Source: Erythrobacter sp. (GTDB taxonomy: Bacteria > Pseudomonadota > Alphaproteobacteria > Sphingomonadales > Sphingomonadaceae). From it: DNA of 64,000 nucleotides. Made by a program: the position numbers and the translations under genes. The DNA is taken from NCBI GenBank assembly GCA_029937545.1, contig JAPYPR010000006.1, forward strand, positions 82,184 through 146,183. The letters run 5' to 3'. The notes below the pieces were generated by a model. The model worked only from the letters and a program-made list of their open reading frames with translations, did not search any database and was not told the origin of the DNA. Below, piece after piece: positions 21,096 to 30,652 of this stretch; positions within the stretch are counted from its first letter, which is position 1, and each line of letters begins with the position of its first letter.

Positions 21096-23741
21096 TTATT
21101 GGCGCAGGCGTTCGAGCGCCTGCGCCAGCACGACATAGAGCTTGCCCATGTCGCTCGACAGCAATGTGACGCTGACGGCGTGCCCGTCGCGGGTGCTGAG
21201 CATCGTCCGCAGCATCGCCTCGAAATCGTGGATGTAGCGGCTGACGTGCTCGCGGAAATCGTGGTCCGCGTCGTAAAGCTCGGCTATTTCCCGCGCTTCG
21301 GTATTGTCGACCAACCGCACGGCGCGGCGGGTGAAGATGCCGCGATCGCCGCGCAGATAGCTTGCCCAGGACGTGTCGGTCACCTCGGTCGATAGCGCTT
21401 TGGCGATGTCGATGGCGTTGGAATTCAGGCTCTCGGTGATGAGCGCGACGCGGCGGGAGAAGTCGTTGTCGACGTGCTCGGTCGCCCGCTCGCGGGCGTG
21501 CGCGATGCGGCTCTCCAGATTGCCGGTCAGTTCGTTCACCTTGGCGAGCTGGTCGCGCAGCTGCCGCGTAACTTCGCGACCCGCCTCGGAGGAGCGTGTC
21601 GTGGCTTCTTGGAGCTTCGCCAGCGCCTCGTCGGTGTGTTCCGTCAGCGCCTTTTCGATCGACTCGGCGCTCTTTTCGCCGACTTTCTCTGCGATCTGGT
21701 CGATCCGGTCAGCCTGTTCGCATTCGATTGCCGCAAGGGCGGACCGTGCGCTGGTCTGCAGCGCCTCGATCGCCTCGCGCAATTCGTCCTGCGCTTTTGC
21801 GGCGACGGCTTCATTTTCGGATCCAAGCGCCGCTACGCTCGCGCGGAGCCGTTCGATGCCGGCGACTTGGGCTGCGGTGGTCTCTCCGAAATCGGCCTGC
21901 AAGCGGTCGATGTCTTCCATGGCGCCGCGTGCCTGGTTCCCGGCGGTGTCCATACTGGTGCTGGCCTGCTCTCCGGCCTGCCTGGCCTGGTCGAGTAGCG
22001 AGTGCACCTCGCGGGCGCGCGCCTCAATGGCTGCGAGGCGTTCTTCGCTCGCCGTCATCGCATTGGGCAGGTCGGTGCGGCTCTGCTGGGCACTCGCCTG
22101 GATGAGTTCGAGCAGGCGGACGCTGGCATTCGTCAACGCAGCCACGGCCATATCCGTCCCGTCGAGCGCTTCGCGGCTTTCGACCAGCTTGGCGTTGAGG
22201 GCATCGACGCCATCGGCAACGCTGCCGCTGGCTTCCTGGCCCTGCCGATGTACGGCAGCGAACACTTCACCGAGACGGCCTATCTTCTCAGCCAGCGCTT
22301 CACCCTCGCGAGCCAACGTGTCGGCCTGCTCGAGCTGCGCGGCGCGCTTGGCGGCCAGTGCGCCATCGAGCGCTTCGAGCCGCTCATGCATGGTCGCCAG
22401 AGCCGCTTCTTCGGCCGCGTCGAAATTCTCCTGCCGCCGAGCCGTCTGTTCGTCGAACAGCCGGTTGCGTTCGGTGATACGAGCGTCGACGGCTTCGGCT
22501 TCGGCAAACAGCGCCTTCAGCTTCTCATTCGCGGAATCGAGCGCGGACTGGTCGATCGCCTTGATCTCTTCGACGGTCCGCTCGAGCCGTTCGCGCATGG
22601 CGTCGATCTGGTTGCCCCAGCTAGCCAAAGCCGTGGCTTCACCTTCCCGGACGTCGGCAGCGATCGCCGCGGCTTCGTCGCGCAAGCTGTCGAGCTGGAC
22701 CCGCAAATGCGCGACAGCAGCCTCATGCTCCGCCGACGTCTGCTGCCCGGTCTCGGCAAGCTCTGCGCGCAGGGTTTCGGCTCGATCGCGCATGGCGGCG
22801 AGGGCATCGACTTCGCGCCCGTCCAGTTCGCCGCGGAACGCTTCGCTCTCCTCGCGAAGGGTCGCAAAACGCTGCTCTGCGATAGTCCCCAGTTGCTCTG
22901 TTTGCGCTTCGAAAGCTACGAGTGCTTCATCGACGCGCTCGCGTAGCGAGGCGACCTGCCGCTCGCTCGCGGTGCCGAATTCATTGAGCCGGCGGAAGCC
23001 CGCGACCAGCTCGTCCAGCTGGGATTTCGCCGTCCGCCCGGCGCTGCCGATCTGATTGGACACATCCTTGGCCGAATTGGCGATTACCGGAAGGTTGTCC
23101 CGCAGTTTGTCCATGTTCTCGAGTGCCGTGCCGCTGACGCGGGCGATCGCATCCACCTGCTCGCCATTGTCGTGGATCAGGCCCTGCAGCCGGTCGGCAT
23201 GCTCGGAAATCCGCTCGCTTGCCGAGCGACCGAGATATTCGAGATCGCGCGTCTGCGAACCGAGAAATTCGCGAGCCAGGCTAAGCTCGCGGTTCACCGC
23301 GGCGAGCTTGGCCTCGAGCCGCACCGATTCTTCCGACAGCGACCGTGCAACCTCCCCGAACCGCCGCGCCTCGCGCCGGGAATTGCGGACGGCCAGCATC
23401 CACAGGCTCACCACGAGCAGGGCCGGGATCGCCCAGCTGGTAATCCAGCCGGTCCATTGCTGTGGCGTGCCTCCTGCGAGCATCTCGCTCCGGTTCGCCC
23501 ATACGAAGAAGCCGGTCCATGCGGCTATGACGGTTAGGGCAATAGTCGGCGCGACCCACTGGCGACGGACTGAGGGGTCATCGTCTTCGGCGACGAATTC
23601 CTCGTACTCTTCCGCATCCGCGTCGTAGAATTCCTCGAATTCGTCCGAACCTTCATCGACAGGCTTCTGAGAATCCTCGATTTCGATTTCGTCGACTGGT
23701 GTCTCGTCGGAGACCGCCTTGATCATGGATCGCTTTCTCAT
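21096..23741 (-). CDS. Large two-TM coiled-coil protein of unknown function
   Basis: This encodes 881 residues (876 if the in-frame ATG at 23726 is the start). The first 60 residues are very acidic. Two TM helices follow at about 62-83 and 97-118, so most of the protein faces one side of the membrane. Residues 125-770 are a long, Ala/Glu/Arg-rich heptad-patterned coiled coil without a nucleotide-binding motif. The last 110 residues (SWASYLRGDRGIFTRRAVRLVDN onward) form a distinct globular domain. Similar proteins are usually annotated hypothetical. A structural or scaffolding role in the envelope is a guess. It converges on the nuo operon. Confidence 0.85.
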   Translation of the reverse strand: MRKRSMIKAVSDETPVDEIEIEDSQKPVDEGSDEFEEFYDADAEEYEEFVAEDDDPSVRRQWVAPTIALTVIAAWTGFFVWANRSEMLAGGTPQQWTGWITSWAIPALLVVSLWMLAVRNSRREARRFGEVARSLSEESVRLEAKLAAVNRELSLAREFLGSQTRDLEYLGRSASERISEHADRLQGLIHDNGEQVDAIARVSGTALENMDKLRDNLPVIANSAKDVSNQIGSAGRTAKSQLDELVAGFRRLNEFGTASERQVASLRERVDEALVAFEAQTEQLGTIAEQRFATLREESEAFRGELDGREVDALAAMRDRAETLRAELAETGQQTSAEHEAAVAHLRVQLDSLRDEAAAIAADVREGEATALASWGNQIDAMRERLERTVEEIKAIDQSALDSANEKLKALFAEAEAVDARITERNRLFDEQTARRQENFDAAEEAALATMHERLEALDGALAAKRAAQLEQADTLAREGEALAEKIGRLGEVFAAVHRQGQEASGSVADGVDALNAKLVESREALDGTDMAVAALTNASVRLLELIQASAQQSRTDLPNAMTASEERLAAIEARAREVHSLLDQARQAGEQASTSMDTAGNQARGAMEDIDRLQADFGETTAAQVAGIERLRASVAALGSENEAVAAKAQDELREAIEALQTSARSALAAIECEQADRIDQIAEKVGEKSAESIEKALTEHTDEALAKLQEATTRSSEAGREVTRQLRDQLAKVNELTGNLESRIAHARERATEHVDNDFSRRVALITESLNSNAIDIAKALSTEVTDTSWASYLRGDRGIFTRRAVRLVDNTEAREIAELYDADHDFREHVSRYIHDFEAMLRTMLSTRDGHAVSVTLLSSDMGKLYVVLAQALERLRQ

Positions 23742-23812
23742 ATGCCGAAATCTACCACGTTTCGATCATGCTTAAACCCACTTTAACTCATCTATGCCTA
23801 GTCAGGCCCGCT

Positions 23813-24118
23813 ATGGCCTATCATTCGTCGGATTTCGAAGTTGCGATCGGTGCTGCTGCCGGTGCCGACCAAGCGCTGCGGGCCGAACTGAAGGCTGCGT
23901 TCGCGCAGAGCGTGGCACGGCAGGCCGATTTGTTGGGCAGGGCGCGGTGCGACGGGAACTGGCTGGTCGCTGCCGAGCGCCTCCAGGGTCTAGCTGCCAG
24001 CTTCCACGCGCATGAACTGGCGGCGTTGGCCCGAGAAGCGTTGGAAGGCGCACCGGGCGATCCGGAAATAGTCGTCCGCATCCGTAACTTCAGCGAAGAG
24101 CTTGCATTCCGGGACTGA
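23813..24118 (+). CDS. Hpt-like protein lacking the phosphoacceptor His
   Basis: This encodes a 101-residue helical protein that reads like a histidine phosphotransfer (Hpt) domain. The segment LVAAERLQGLAASFHAHELAALAREALE matches the Hpt active-site pattern AAHxLKGxAASxGAxxLxxLAxxLE. Glu55 stands where the phosphorylated His belongs, and Gln58 replaces the Lys. Phosphotransfer is therefore unlikely. It may bind a response regulator or kinase as a decoy. ATG 23813 was preferred over an upstream in-frame ATG at 23768 because the conserved part begins close to it. Confidence 0.7.
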   Translation: MAYHSSDFEVAIGAAAGADQALRAELKAAFAQSVARQADLLGRARCDGNWLVAAERLQGLAASFHAHELAALAREALEGAPGDPEIVVRIRNFSEELAFRD

Positions 24119-24197
24119 GGGAAATCCAACGGGCGGGGTGGCTTAGCCGTCCGGGCAAATCTAGAGTGCTGGCGTAGCAGTCCAACCGGAGAGCGTT

Positions 24198-25376
24198 TTG
24201 CGCGTCGCCCTACTTTCCACGCTCGATGATGCCGTTACCCCGGCACCGGTGCGCGCGGCCTATCGCAATTTCGCGGGCGCACGAATCATCGACCGGCAGA
24301 TCGATCTTGCGCTGGCGGCCGACTGCGAAACGATTGCCTGTCTTGTCGAAGGGATTGGCCGCGAGGTCGCGGAGGCTCAGAGACGTGCCGAACAATCAGG
24401 CGTGCGCTTCGTGGCGATGCAGAACCCGCGCGCGCTGTCGGGTCTCGTGACAGAAGCCGACGAATTGTTTGTGGTTGCTGCCGGCGTCCTGCCCTCCGAT
24501 GCTGCTGTGCTCCACAATGTTGCTCGCCCGGCGGTGCTGGCGTTTCCGGCGGAAGACGCAGTTGCGAGGGGCTATGAGCGCATCGATCCAGAGTTTGCGT
24601 GGTCGGGCGCTTTGCTCGCGCCGGGTTCGGTGGTCGAACACCTGACCGAATTGCCGCCTGACAACGACGTGGTTGCCAGTCTGCTGCGGCTATCGCTGCA
24701 ATCGGGGGTCAAAGTTCTGTCATTGGAAAAGCGACTGATTGAAGACGGTCAGTGGCACATCGACCCCAGCATCGAAGAATTGGTCGACCGGGAAGAACGC
24801 TGGATCAAGACACATGCATCGCCGGCTCCTCTTACCGCGCCAGGACTGGCGGTGGCAGAGCGGATCGGTGCCCGGCTTGCGCGCGACACATTGGGCACGA
24901 AGGGTGCGAGACTTCCAGCGCTCGGTGCAGCGGTGAGCGGGATTGGCGCTTTGGCACTTGCGGCCCTCGGCATGCCGGTCACTGCGCTGGCTCTCGGTGC
25001 GGTGATGGCAATGCTCGGCGCGGCGGGAGAGACGGTAGAGCGCATCGCGCGGGCGGGGCAATTCGGTGCGCGAAGATCGGCGCTGGCGAAAGCGCTGGAC
25101 TGGTCGACGGATCCGGTGCTGGTGATCCTGATCGCCGCCGCCTCTCCCGAATATACCGGTTGGCTGAGACTCTTCGTACCAGCGATGCTGTTCGGTCTTC
25201 TGCGGCTCGGCGCCCGGCTGCGGGACGACAAATGGGGCGCAAGCTACCGCGATCGGATCGCCGTCAGCGCATTATTGGTCCCGTGCGCGTTTCTCGGAAT
25301 CACCCAGCCAATCGCTGCGATCATGGCTCTGCTGGTGCTGATCTCGCTTTTCCTAGTGCCGCACCGTGGCGACTAA
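24198..25376 (+). CDS. Membrane protein with nucleotidyltransferase-like N-terminus
   Basis: This encodes 392 residues from a TTG start at 24198, which has GGAGAG four bases upstream; the next ATG is far inside. Residues 1-190 look like an alpha/beta nucleotidyltransferase or GT-A fold (RIIDRQIDLALAADCETIACLVEG, then DELFVVAAGVLPSD), but no clear GGxGxR signature is seen. Residues 230-390 hold about five hydrophobic helices. The architecture recalls fused cytidylyltransferase and CDP-alcohol phosphatidyltransferase enzymes. The DxxDGxxAR motif of the latter is absent. Function unknown. Confidence 0.75.
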   Translation: MRVALLSTLDDAVTPAPVRAAYRNFAGARIIDRQIDLALAADCETIACLVEGIGREVAEAQRRAEQSGVRFVAMQNPRALSGLVTEADELFVVAAGVLPSDAAVLHNVARPAVLAFPAEDAVARGYERIDPEFAWSGALLAPGSVVEHLTELPPDNDVVASLLRLSLQSGVKVLSLEKRLIEDGQWHIDPSIEELVDREERWIKTHASPAPLTAPGLAVAERIGARLARDTLGTKGARLPALGAAVSGIGALALAALGMPVTALALGAVMAMLGAAGETVERIARAGQFGARRSALAKALDWSTDPVLVILIAAASPEYTGWLRLFVPAMLFGLLRLGARLRDDKWGASYRDRIAVSALLVPCAFLGITQPIAAIMALLVLISLFLVPHRGD

Positions 25377-25411
25377 CGCCGACTTAACCACGTCCATGAT
25401 AGCGCGAGGCC

Positions 25412-26377
25412 ATGAAGATGGAGATTCCGGTGCCTGACGCTGCCCAAGCGGACCAAGCGAGAGAATTGCGCGATTGCCTGGCTGGCGGGAATGCCGTGCT
25501 GGCACGAGTGACCCCGATCCTGGAGCATTTGCTCTCGAACCCGGACCATTCGTTGTTCAGCGACGAGATCGTCGCGCGTATTCGCGGGATGTGCCACGAC
25601 CTCGCCTGGCAGATCCTTCGGGCGCAGGCGGAGGCGACCGGGGAAGCGGGTCGCGAAGCTTTCGCCGACAAGCATGGCGAGGCGTTGGCGCAGCACTTCT
25701 TCACCAGCCCGCGCATCCTCGCACATTGCCATGGCCTCGCGCTCGAGTGGCAATTGGCGACGCGGATGGATGCGCAATACGGCATCGATCCGGTGCTTTC
25801 CCCGCTATTGCAGACACTGATAGCGTCGCCCGACAGCGGGCAGGCCAGCGCGGCCATGGGTGCTCTCGCGGCGCAGGCGCGCTTCGCCCAGTCGCAGCGG
25901 CGCATGGAGCTTTCGCTGGCTGAACTACCGGGCGACCTGTTTCACGAACTGCTGCTGGGGTGGCGCAATTTCGGTGGCGATCGGCGATCCGATGCCATGA
26001 TCCGCGCGGAAGCAAAGCTGCGCAATGCCTATGACGAGAGTTCTGCGCGCCTGTCGCTGCTAGCGCGTCTTGTGGCGGGGCTTGGAGAAGAAGTTTCGAA
26101 AGCGCTCGACATGGAACAGGCCGGTGTCGCGCTGTTCCTTACGGCATTGGCGGCGCGGTCGAACCAGTCGCGCAACCTTGCTGTGCTTGCGACGAATGAA
26201 CGGCAGGTCGCGCGGCTCGCGCTGGCCCTGCGCGGCTGCGGTCTCGACGCGGCGGAAGCGAATAGCCAGATCCTGAGATTACACCCAAGAAGCAGCCCAC
26301 AAGGCGGGCTTGACGCGATCACGCCGGCCGAAGCGAAGAAATGGCTCGCCGAAGCCGGCACGATGGGGATCGTCTGA
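25412..26377 (+). CDS. Alpha-helical protein of unknown function
   Basis: This encodes a 321-residue soluble protein with no signal peptide or TM segment. It is predicted to be almost wholly helical, rich in Ala and Leu, with stretches such as FSDEIVARIRGMCHDLAWQILRAQAE and ARLSLLARLVAGLGEEVSKALDMEQ. It is followed by the degenerate histidine kinase gene after a two-base gap (TGATCATGG), so the two are almost certainly co-translated and may act together. I do not recognise the family. Confidence 0.75.
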   Translation: MKMEIPVPDAAQADQARELRDCLAGGNAVLARVTPILEHLLSNPDHSLFSDEIVARIRGMCHDLAWQILRAQAEATGEAGREAFADKHGEALAQHFFTSPRILAHCHGLALEWQLATRMDAQYGIDPVLSPLLQTLIASPDSGQASAAMGALAAQARFAQSQRRMELSLAELPGDLFHELLLGWRNFGGDRRSDAMIRAEAKLRNAYDESSARLSLLARLVAGLGEEVSKALDMEQAGVALFLTALAARSNQSRNLAVLATNERQVARLALALRGCGLDAAEANSQILRLHPRSSPQGGLDAITPAEAKKWLAEAGTMGIV

Positions 26378-26379
26378 TC

Positions 26380-27822
26380 ATGGCCAGCGTAGGCACCAGC
26401 TATATCGCATCTGCCCGGGCCGATGGCGAAGGGCGGCTCGTCGAGGCCGGTGAACCGCTCGCGAGCCTGCAGGAAGCGTGCGGCGGGCAGATCGGCGGCC
26501 CGATCGCCATTCCCGAGCTGCAGGCGCTGGTCGAGAAGGCTAACGCCTATGGCCTTCGGCTCGCGCGGCAATTCACCGCCATCGACGGCGAAAACAGCAT
26601 CACCGCCTGGGTAGAGATTACCCCGAAGTTCGATGACGACGGGAATATTTCGCAGAGCGCGATCGATGTCGTGAGCTGGCACAGCGAGGAGCTGCCGCCG
26701 GAAAACGAGCTCGACGCGGCACGTCGCCGCATCGAGATCAACCGCCATCTCGCGGACTGCACCGTGCGTCTTAACTCATCGCAAGGCGTACTGTCGATCG
26801 AAACAGAGGCACCCGACCTTGCGGCATTCGTGGAAGCCGCACGCGAAGGGATAGGGCGGCCCTGGACCGATTTCGTCCATTTGCCGGGCAGCACGCATGA
26901 ACAACCGCTGCACTGGCGCCTGCTCGATGGCTCGCGCTGCGAGATCGGCGGGTCCAAGCGCGAATGGACGGCCCATTTGGAACCGCTTGGAAAAGGCGAC
27001 CCCGGCAGCGCAGGCTTCGCGCTCTACCTGACCGCAGACACCCCTGCTCGGGCCGCAGGGGCTGCGGAAAGCGGCGCCGGTATCGAAGGCGCGTCGTTCG
27101 GCCGCGACCTGACTCCGGTCTTGCGCCAACCGATCAATCGCATCATCGCAAATGCCGAAACGATCCGGACGAAACTGGCCGGGCCGATTGCAGATGATTA
27201 CAGCTCCTATGCAGCGGATATTGCGACCGCGGCCCAGCATCTCCTGGCGCTGATCGACGACCTGTCAGACCTCGAAGTTGTCGAATCGGACCAGTTCGTC
27301 ACCGCGCCGGACCGCATCGAGCTTGCCGATGTTGCGCGGCGGGCCTGCGGCATTCTCGGCGTCCGGGCGCAGGAGAAGGGCATCACGCTGGTGCCTCCCG
27401 TAGAAGGCGAAAGCCAGCTGGCCATCGCCGAGTTCCGGCGTGTGCTGCAGATTCTGCTCAACCTAGTCGGTAACGCGATCCGTTATGCGCCTGAGGACAG
27501 CCAGGTCTGGATCCGGCTCGACCGGATCGGGAGTCGCGCGCTCATCACGGTGGCAGACCAGGGTTATGGCCTCGATGAGGAGCAACAGGCGAGGGTGTTC
27601 GAGAAGTTCGAGCGGCTCGGGCGGAGCGGCGATGGCGGCTCTGGCCTCGGCCTCTACATTTCCCGCCGGATCGCACGGGCGATGGACGGCGATCTCACCG
27701 TCGAAAGCGCGCCGGGGCAGGGCGCGCGCTTCACCCTTTCGGTTCCGGCCGCCGACGAGATGCGATCGGAGAAGCGGGACGGACCGGGCCGCGAAACCCC
27801 TAACAACGACACGGACGCATGA
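26380..27822 (+). CDS. Histidine-kinase-like protein lacking the phosphoacceptor His
   Basis: This encodes 480 residues. The C-terminal HATPase_c domain is intact: N-box NLVGNAIRYAP (Asn365), G1 DQGYGLDEE and G2 GGSGLGLYISRRIA near residue 419, so it should bind ATP. The preceding dimerisation helix reads DLTPVLRQPINRIIANAETI. Aligned with the usual HELRTPLNxI, Pro246 (CCG at 27115-27117) sits in place of the phosphorylated His. No TM segment is present, so it is a cytoplasmic protein with an N-terminal sensor-like region of about 220 residues. It is probably a pseudokinase or an ATP-gated partner of another kinase. Confidence 0.85.
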   Translation: MASVGTSYIASARADGEGRLVEAGEPLASLQEACGGQIGGPIAIPELQALVEKANAYGLRLARQFTAIDGENSITAWVEITPKFDDDGNISQSAIDVVSWHSEELPPENELDAARRRIEINRHLADCTVRLNSSQGVLSIETEAPDLAAFVEAAREGIGRPWTDFVHLPGSTHEQPLHWRLLDGSRCEIGGSKREWTAHLEPLGKGDPGSAGFALYLTADTPARAAGAAESGAGIEGASFGRDLTPVLRQPINRIIANAETIRTKLAGPIADDYSSYAADIATAAQHLLALIDDLSDLEVVESDQFVTAPDRIELADVARRACGILGVRAQEKGITLVPPVEGESQLAIAEFRRVLQILLNLVGNAIRYAPEDSQVWIRLDRIGSRALITVADQGYGLDEEQQARVFEKFERLGRSGDGGSGLGLYISRRIARAMDGDLTVESAPGQGARFTLSVPAADEMRSEKRDGPGRETPNNDTDA

Positions 27823-27829
27823 CACGAAA

Positions 27830-27851
27830 AAGGGGCGCCGAAGCGCCCCTT
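27830..27851 (-). terminator. Intrinsic terminator of gltA
   Basis: A perfect 8-bp stem, AAGGGGCG and CGCCCCTT, with a six-base loop lies 25 bases after the gltA stop. On the minus strand it is followed by a run of five T, the standard intrinsic terminator form. It also lies just after the histidine-kinase-like gene on the plus strand and may act for both. Confidence 0.85.
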
Positions 27852-27875
27852 GATCTACTTTAGAAGAAGCCGGGC

Positions 27876-29162
27876 TTACCGCTTGTCTATCGGCACGTAG
27901 TCGCGCTCGGTCGGGCCAGTGTACAGCTGGCGCGGGCGGCCAATGACCTGGCCGGGATCGGAGATCATCTCGTTCCACTGCGCCACCCAGCCGACAGTGC
28001 GTGCGAGGGCGAAAAGCGCGGTGAACATCGTGGTCGGGAAGCCGATCGAATTCAGGATGATGCCCGAATAGAAGTCCACGTTCGGGAAGAGCTTCTTTTC
28101 CTTGAAATAATCGTCGTTCAGCGCGAGCTCTTCGAGGCGCAGCGCCGTCTCGAACACCGGATCGCTGACATTCAGTGCCTCGAACACTTCGCGCAGCGTT
28201 TTTTGCATCACCGTCGCGCGCGGGTCATAGTTCTTGTAGACGCGGTGTCCGAAGCCCATCAGGCGGAACGGGTCGTTCTTGTCCTTCGCCCGCTCGATAT
28301 AATGCGGAATCTTGTCGGGCGAGCCGATCTCCTGGAGCATGTTCAGCGCGGCTTCGTTGGCGCCGCCATGCGCCGGGCCCCACAGACACGCGATACCTGC
28401 CGCGATGCAGGCGAACGGGTTCGCGCCCGACGAACCGGCAAGACGCACGGTCGAGGTCGAGGCGTTCTGCTCGTGGTCTGCATGGAGGATGAAAATCCGG
28501 TCCATCGCCCTTTCGATCGCGGGATGGATTTCATACTCCTCGGCCGGAACGCCGAAGGTCATGCGCAGGAAGTTGCCGGTGTAGCTCAGATTGTTGTCCG
28601 GCTGCATGAAGGGCTGGCCGATGGCATACTTATAGGCCCAGGCCGCGATCGTCGGCATCTTCGCGATCAGGCGGTGGCTGCTGATCTTGCGGTGCTCGGG
28701 ATCGGAAATGTCGGTGCTGTCGTGATAGAACGCCGACAGGGCGCCGACCACACCGCACATGATCGCCATCGGGTGCGCATCGCGGCGGAAGCCCTGGTAG
28801 AACTGGCGCAGCTGGTCGTGCAGCATGGTGTGCCGCGTGATCGTGTAGTCGAAATCGTCCAGCTCTTCCTTGCCCGGCAGTTCGCCGTTCAGGAGCAGAT
28901 AGGCGACTTCCATGAAGCTGGAATGTTCGGCGAGCTGGCCGATGGGATACCCGCGGTGCAGCAGGACGCCTTCTTCACCGTCGATATAGGTCAGCGCGCT
29001 TTCGCAACTGGCGGTGGACTTGTAGCCGGGATCGTAAGTGAACTTGCCGGTGCCGCCATACAGCTTGCGAATGTCGATGACATCGGGGCCGACGCTACCC
29101 TGAAGTACGGGGAATTCCTGGGTCTGGTCGCCCAGATCGAGAGTTGCCTTGTTGTCGGCCAC
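27876..29162 (-). CDS. gltA: Citrate synthase
   Basis: This encodes the 428-residue hexameric-type citrate synthase, which condenses oxaloacetate and acetyl-CoA to open the TCA cycle. Visible are [17 protein letters not shown], the catalytic His region [38 protein letters not shown], and [15 protein letters not shown], with the catalytic Asp region near the C-terminus. The GTG at 29162 follows GGAGA at a normal distance and gives the usual family length; the frame extends upstream into gltX territory without a better start. It lies 10 bases downstream of gltX. Confidence 0.96.
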   Translation of the reverse strand: MADNKATLDLGDQTQEFPVLQGSVGPDVIDIRKLYGGTGKFTYDPGYKSTASCESALTYIDGEEGVLLHRGYPIGQLAEHSSFMEVAYLLLNGELPGKEELDDFDYTITRHTMLHDQLRQFYQGFRRDAHPMAIMCGVVGALSAFYHDSTDISDPEHRKISSHRLIAKMPTIAAWAYKYAIGQPFMQPDNNLSYTGNFLRMTFGVPAEEYEIHPAIERAMDRIFILHADHEQNASTSTVRLAGSSGANPFACIAAGIACLWGPAHGGANEAALNMLQEIGSPDKIPHYIERAKDKNDPFRLMGFGHRVYKNYDPRATVMQKTLREVFEALNVSDPVFETALRLEELALNDDYFKEKKLFPNVDFYSGIILNSIGFPTTMFTALFALARTVGWVAQWNEMISDPGQVIGRPRQLYTGPTERDYVPIDKR

Positions 29163-29172
29163 GCGTGTCTCC

Positions 29173-30624
29173 TCAACGGTTTCCAGCCGGTCCCGGGGCG
29201 TCGGCGGCTTGCGCATCGATCCGCGCGAGCGCTTCTTCCTTGCCCAGAAGGACCAGCACATCGAAAATGCCGGGGGACGTGGTCGTCCCCGTCAATGCCG
29301 CGCGCATGGGCTGCGCGAGCTTGCCGAGACCCAATTCGAGCTGCCCGGCATACGATTTCGTAGTGGCTTCGAGAGCCTCGATTGTCCAGTCATTTTGCAC
29401 ATGCAGCATTTTCGACAGGCCGGCGAGCCGCTGACGCGCTCCGTCATCGAGCAGGCCAGCCGCCCTCTCGGTCATCTCGAGAGGCCGCTTGGCGAAAAGA
29501 AACTGCGATCCTTCAACGAGTTCGTTGACGGACTTGGCGCGGGTTTTAAGCACTGGCATGGCCTGCTCGAGCAGATCGACATGAGCGTCGCCGCCTAACT
29601 TCTCAGCCACGATGCGCGCCAGCCGGGCATCGTCGGCCTCGCGGATGTAGTGCCCGTTGAGGTTCTGCAGCTTCTTGATGTCGAACCGGGCAGGGCCCTT
29701 GCCGACTCCATCGAGGTCGAACAGCTCGATCGCTTCCTCGCGGCTGATCTCCTCGCGGTCGCCGTGAGCCCAACCGAGGCGCAGGAGGTAGTTGAACAGC
29801 GCTTCCGGCAGCACACCCTCCTCGTCGCGATAGCCTTCGACACCGACCGCGCCGTGGCGCTTCGACATCTTTGCGCCATCGGGGCCGTGGATCAGCGGGA
29901 CATGGGCATAGACCGGATCGGGCCAGCCACCCTCGATCGCGTCCATCGCGCGGATCACGGGTAGCTGCCGGAATGCATTGTTGAGGTGATCGTCGCCGCG
30001 GATGACGTGAGTGACACCCATGTCGTGATCGTCGACGACCACCGCGAGCATATAGGTCGGCGTACCGTCCGCGCGGAGCAGGACGTAATCGTCGATCTCG
30101 GCGTTCTTCACCGTGACCGGGCCCTGCACCGCGTCTTCTATAGTCGTTTCGCCTTCGGTGGGCACTTTCAGCCGAATGACGAACGGTGCACCCTCGGGGG
30201 CCTCGCTCTCGTTCCGGTCGCGCCACCGACGGTCGTATCGCATCGGCTGTTTGGCTGCGCGCTGATCGGCACGCATTTGCTCGAGCTCTTCGGGCGTAGC
30301 GAAACATTTATAGGCGTGGCCGGCTTCTAATAGCAGGCGCGCGACTTCCGCGTGACGCTCTGCACGGTCGGACTGGAATAGCGGCGCATCGTCGAAGTCG
30401 AGCCCGAGCCAGTCGAGCCCCTCGATAATCTTGTCGATGGCGTCCTGCGTGCTGCGCTTACGGTCCGTATCCTCGATCCGCAGGAGCGTCCGGCCGCCGT
30501 GGTGCCGCGCGAACAACCAGTTGAACAGTGCCGTGCGCGCGCCGCCGATATGCAGATATCCGGTGGGCGAAGGAGCAAAGCGGGTTACGACCTGACCTTC
30601 GGGCGTTCCACTATCGCTTGCCAT
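29173..30624 (-). CDS. gltX: Glutamate--tRNA ligase
   Basis: This encodes the 483-residue class I synthetase that charges tRNA-Glu. The HIGH-type motif is in [25 protein letters not shown] at the N-terminus, and the KMSKS-type motif is KMSKRHG near residue 260. [12 protein letters not shown] precedes it. The start at 30624 ([20 protein letters not shown]) has AAGGAAG upstream; the open frame before it runs into the comEC gene region. It is probably co-transcribed with gltA. Confidence 0.96.
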   Translation of the reverse strand: MASDSGTPEGQVVTRFAPSPTGYLHIGGARTALFNWLFARHHGGRTLLRIEDTDRKRSTQDAIDKIIEGLDWLGLDFDDAPLFQSDRAERHAEVARLLLEAGHAYKCFATPEELEQMRADQRAAKQPMRYDRRWRDRNESEAPEGAPFVIRLKVPTEGETTIEDAVQGPVTVKNAEIDDYVLLRADGTPTYMLAVVVDDHDMGVTHVIRGDDHLNNAFRQLPVIRAMDAIEGGWPDPVYAHVPLIHGPDGAKMSKRHGAVGVEGYRDEEGVLPEALFNYLLRLGWAHGDREEISREEAIELFDLDGVGKGPARFDIKKLQNLNGHYIREADDARLARIVAEKLGGDAHVDLLEQAMPVLKTRAKSVNELVEGSQFLFAKRPLEMTERAAGLLDDGARQRLAGLSKMLHVQNDWTIEALEATTKSYAGQLELGLGKLAQPMRAALTGTTTSPGIFDVLVLLGKEEALARIDAQAADAPGPAGNR

Positions 30625-30652
30625 TGGCTCTCGCTTCCTTTCAAACACTTGC

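Noticed and set aside
21373..23055. Long plus-strand open frame (560 codons) opposite the coiled-coil gene
   Set aside because: Ser/Arg/Ala-biased antisense shadow of a highly GC-rich coiled-coil gene; no ribosome binding site and no motif.
26380..27822. Calling this protein an ordinary sensor histidine kinase
   Set aside because: The expected phosphoacceptor position is Pro and no other His fits the H-box, so an ordinary kinase call would mislead.
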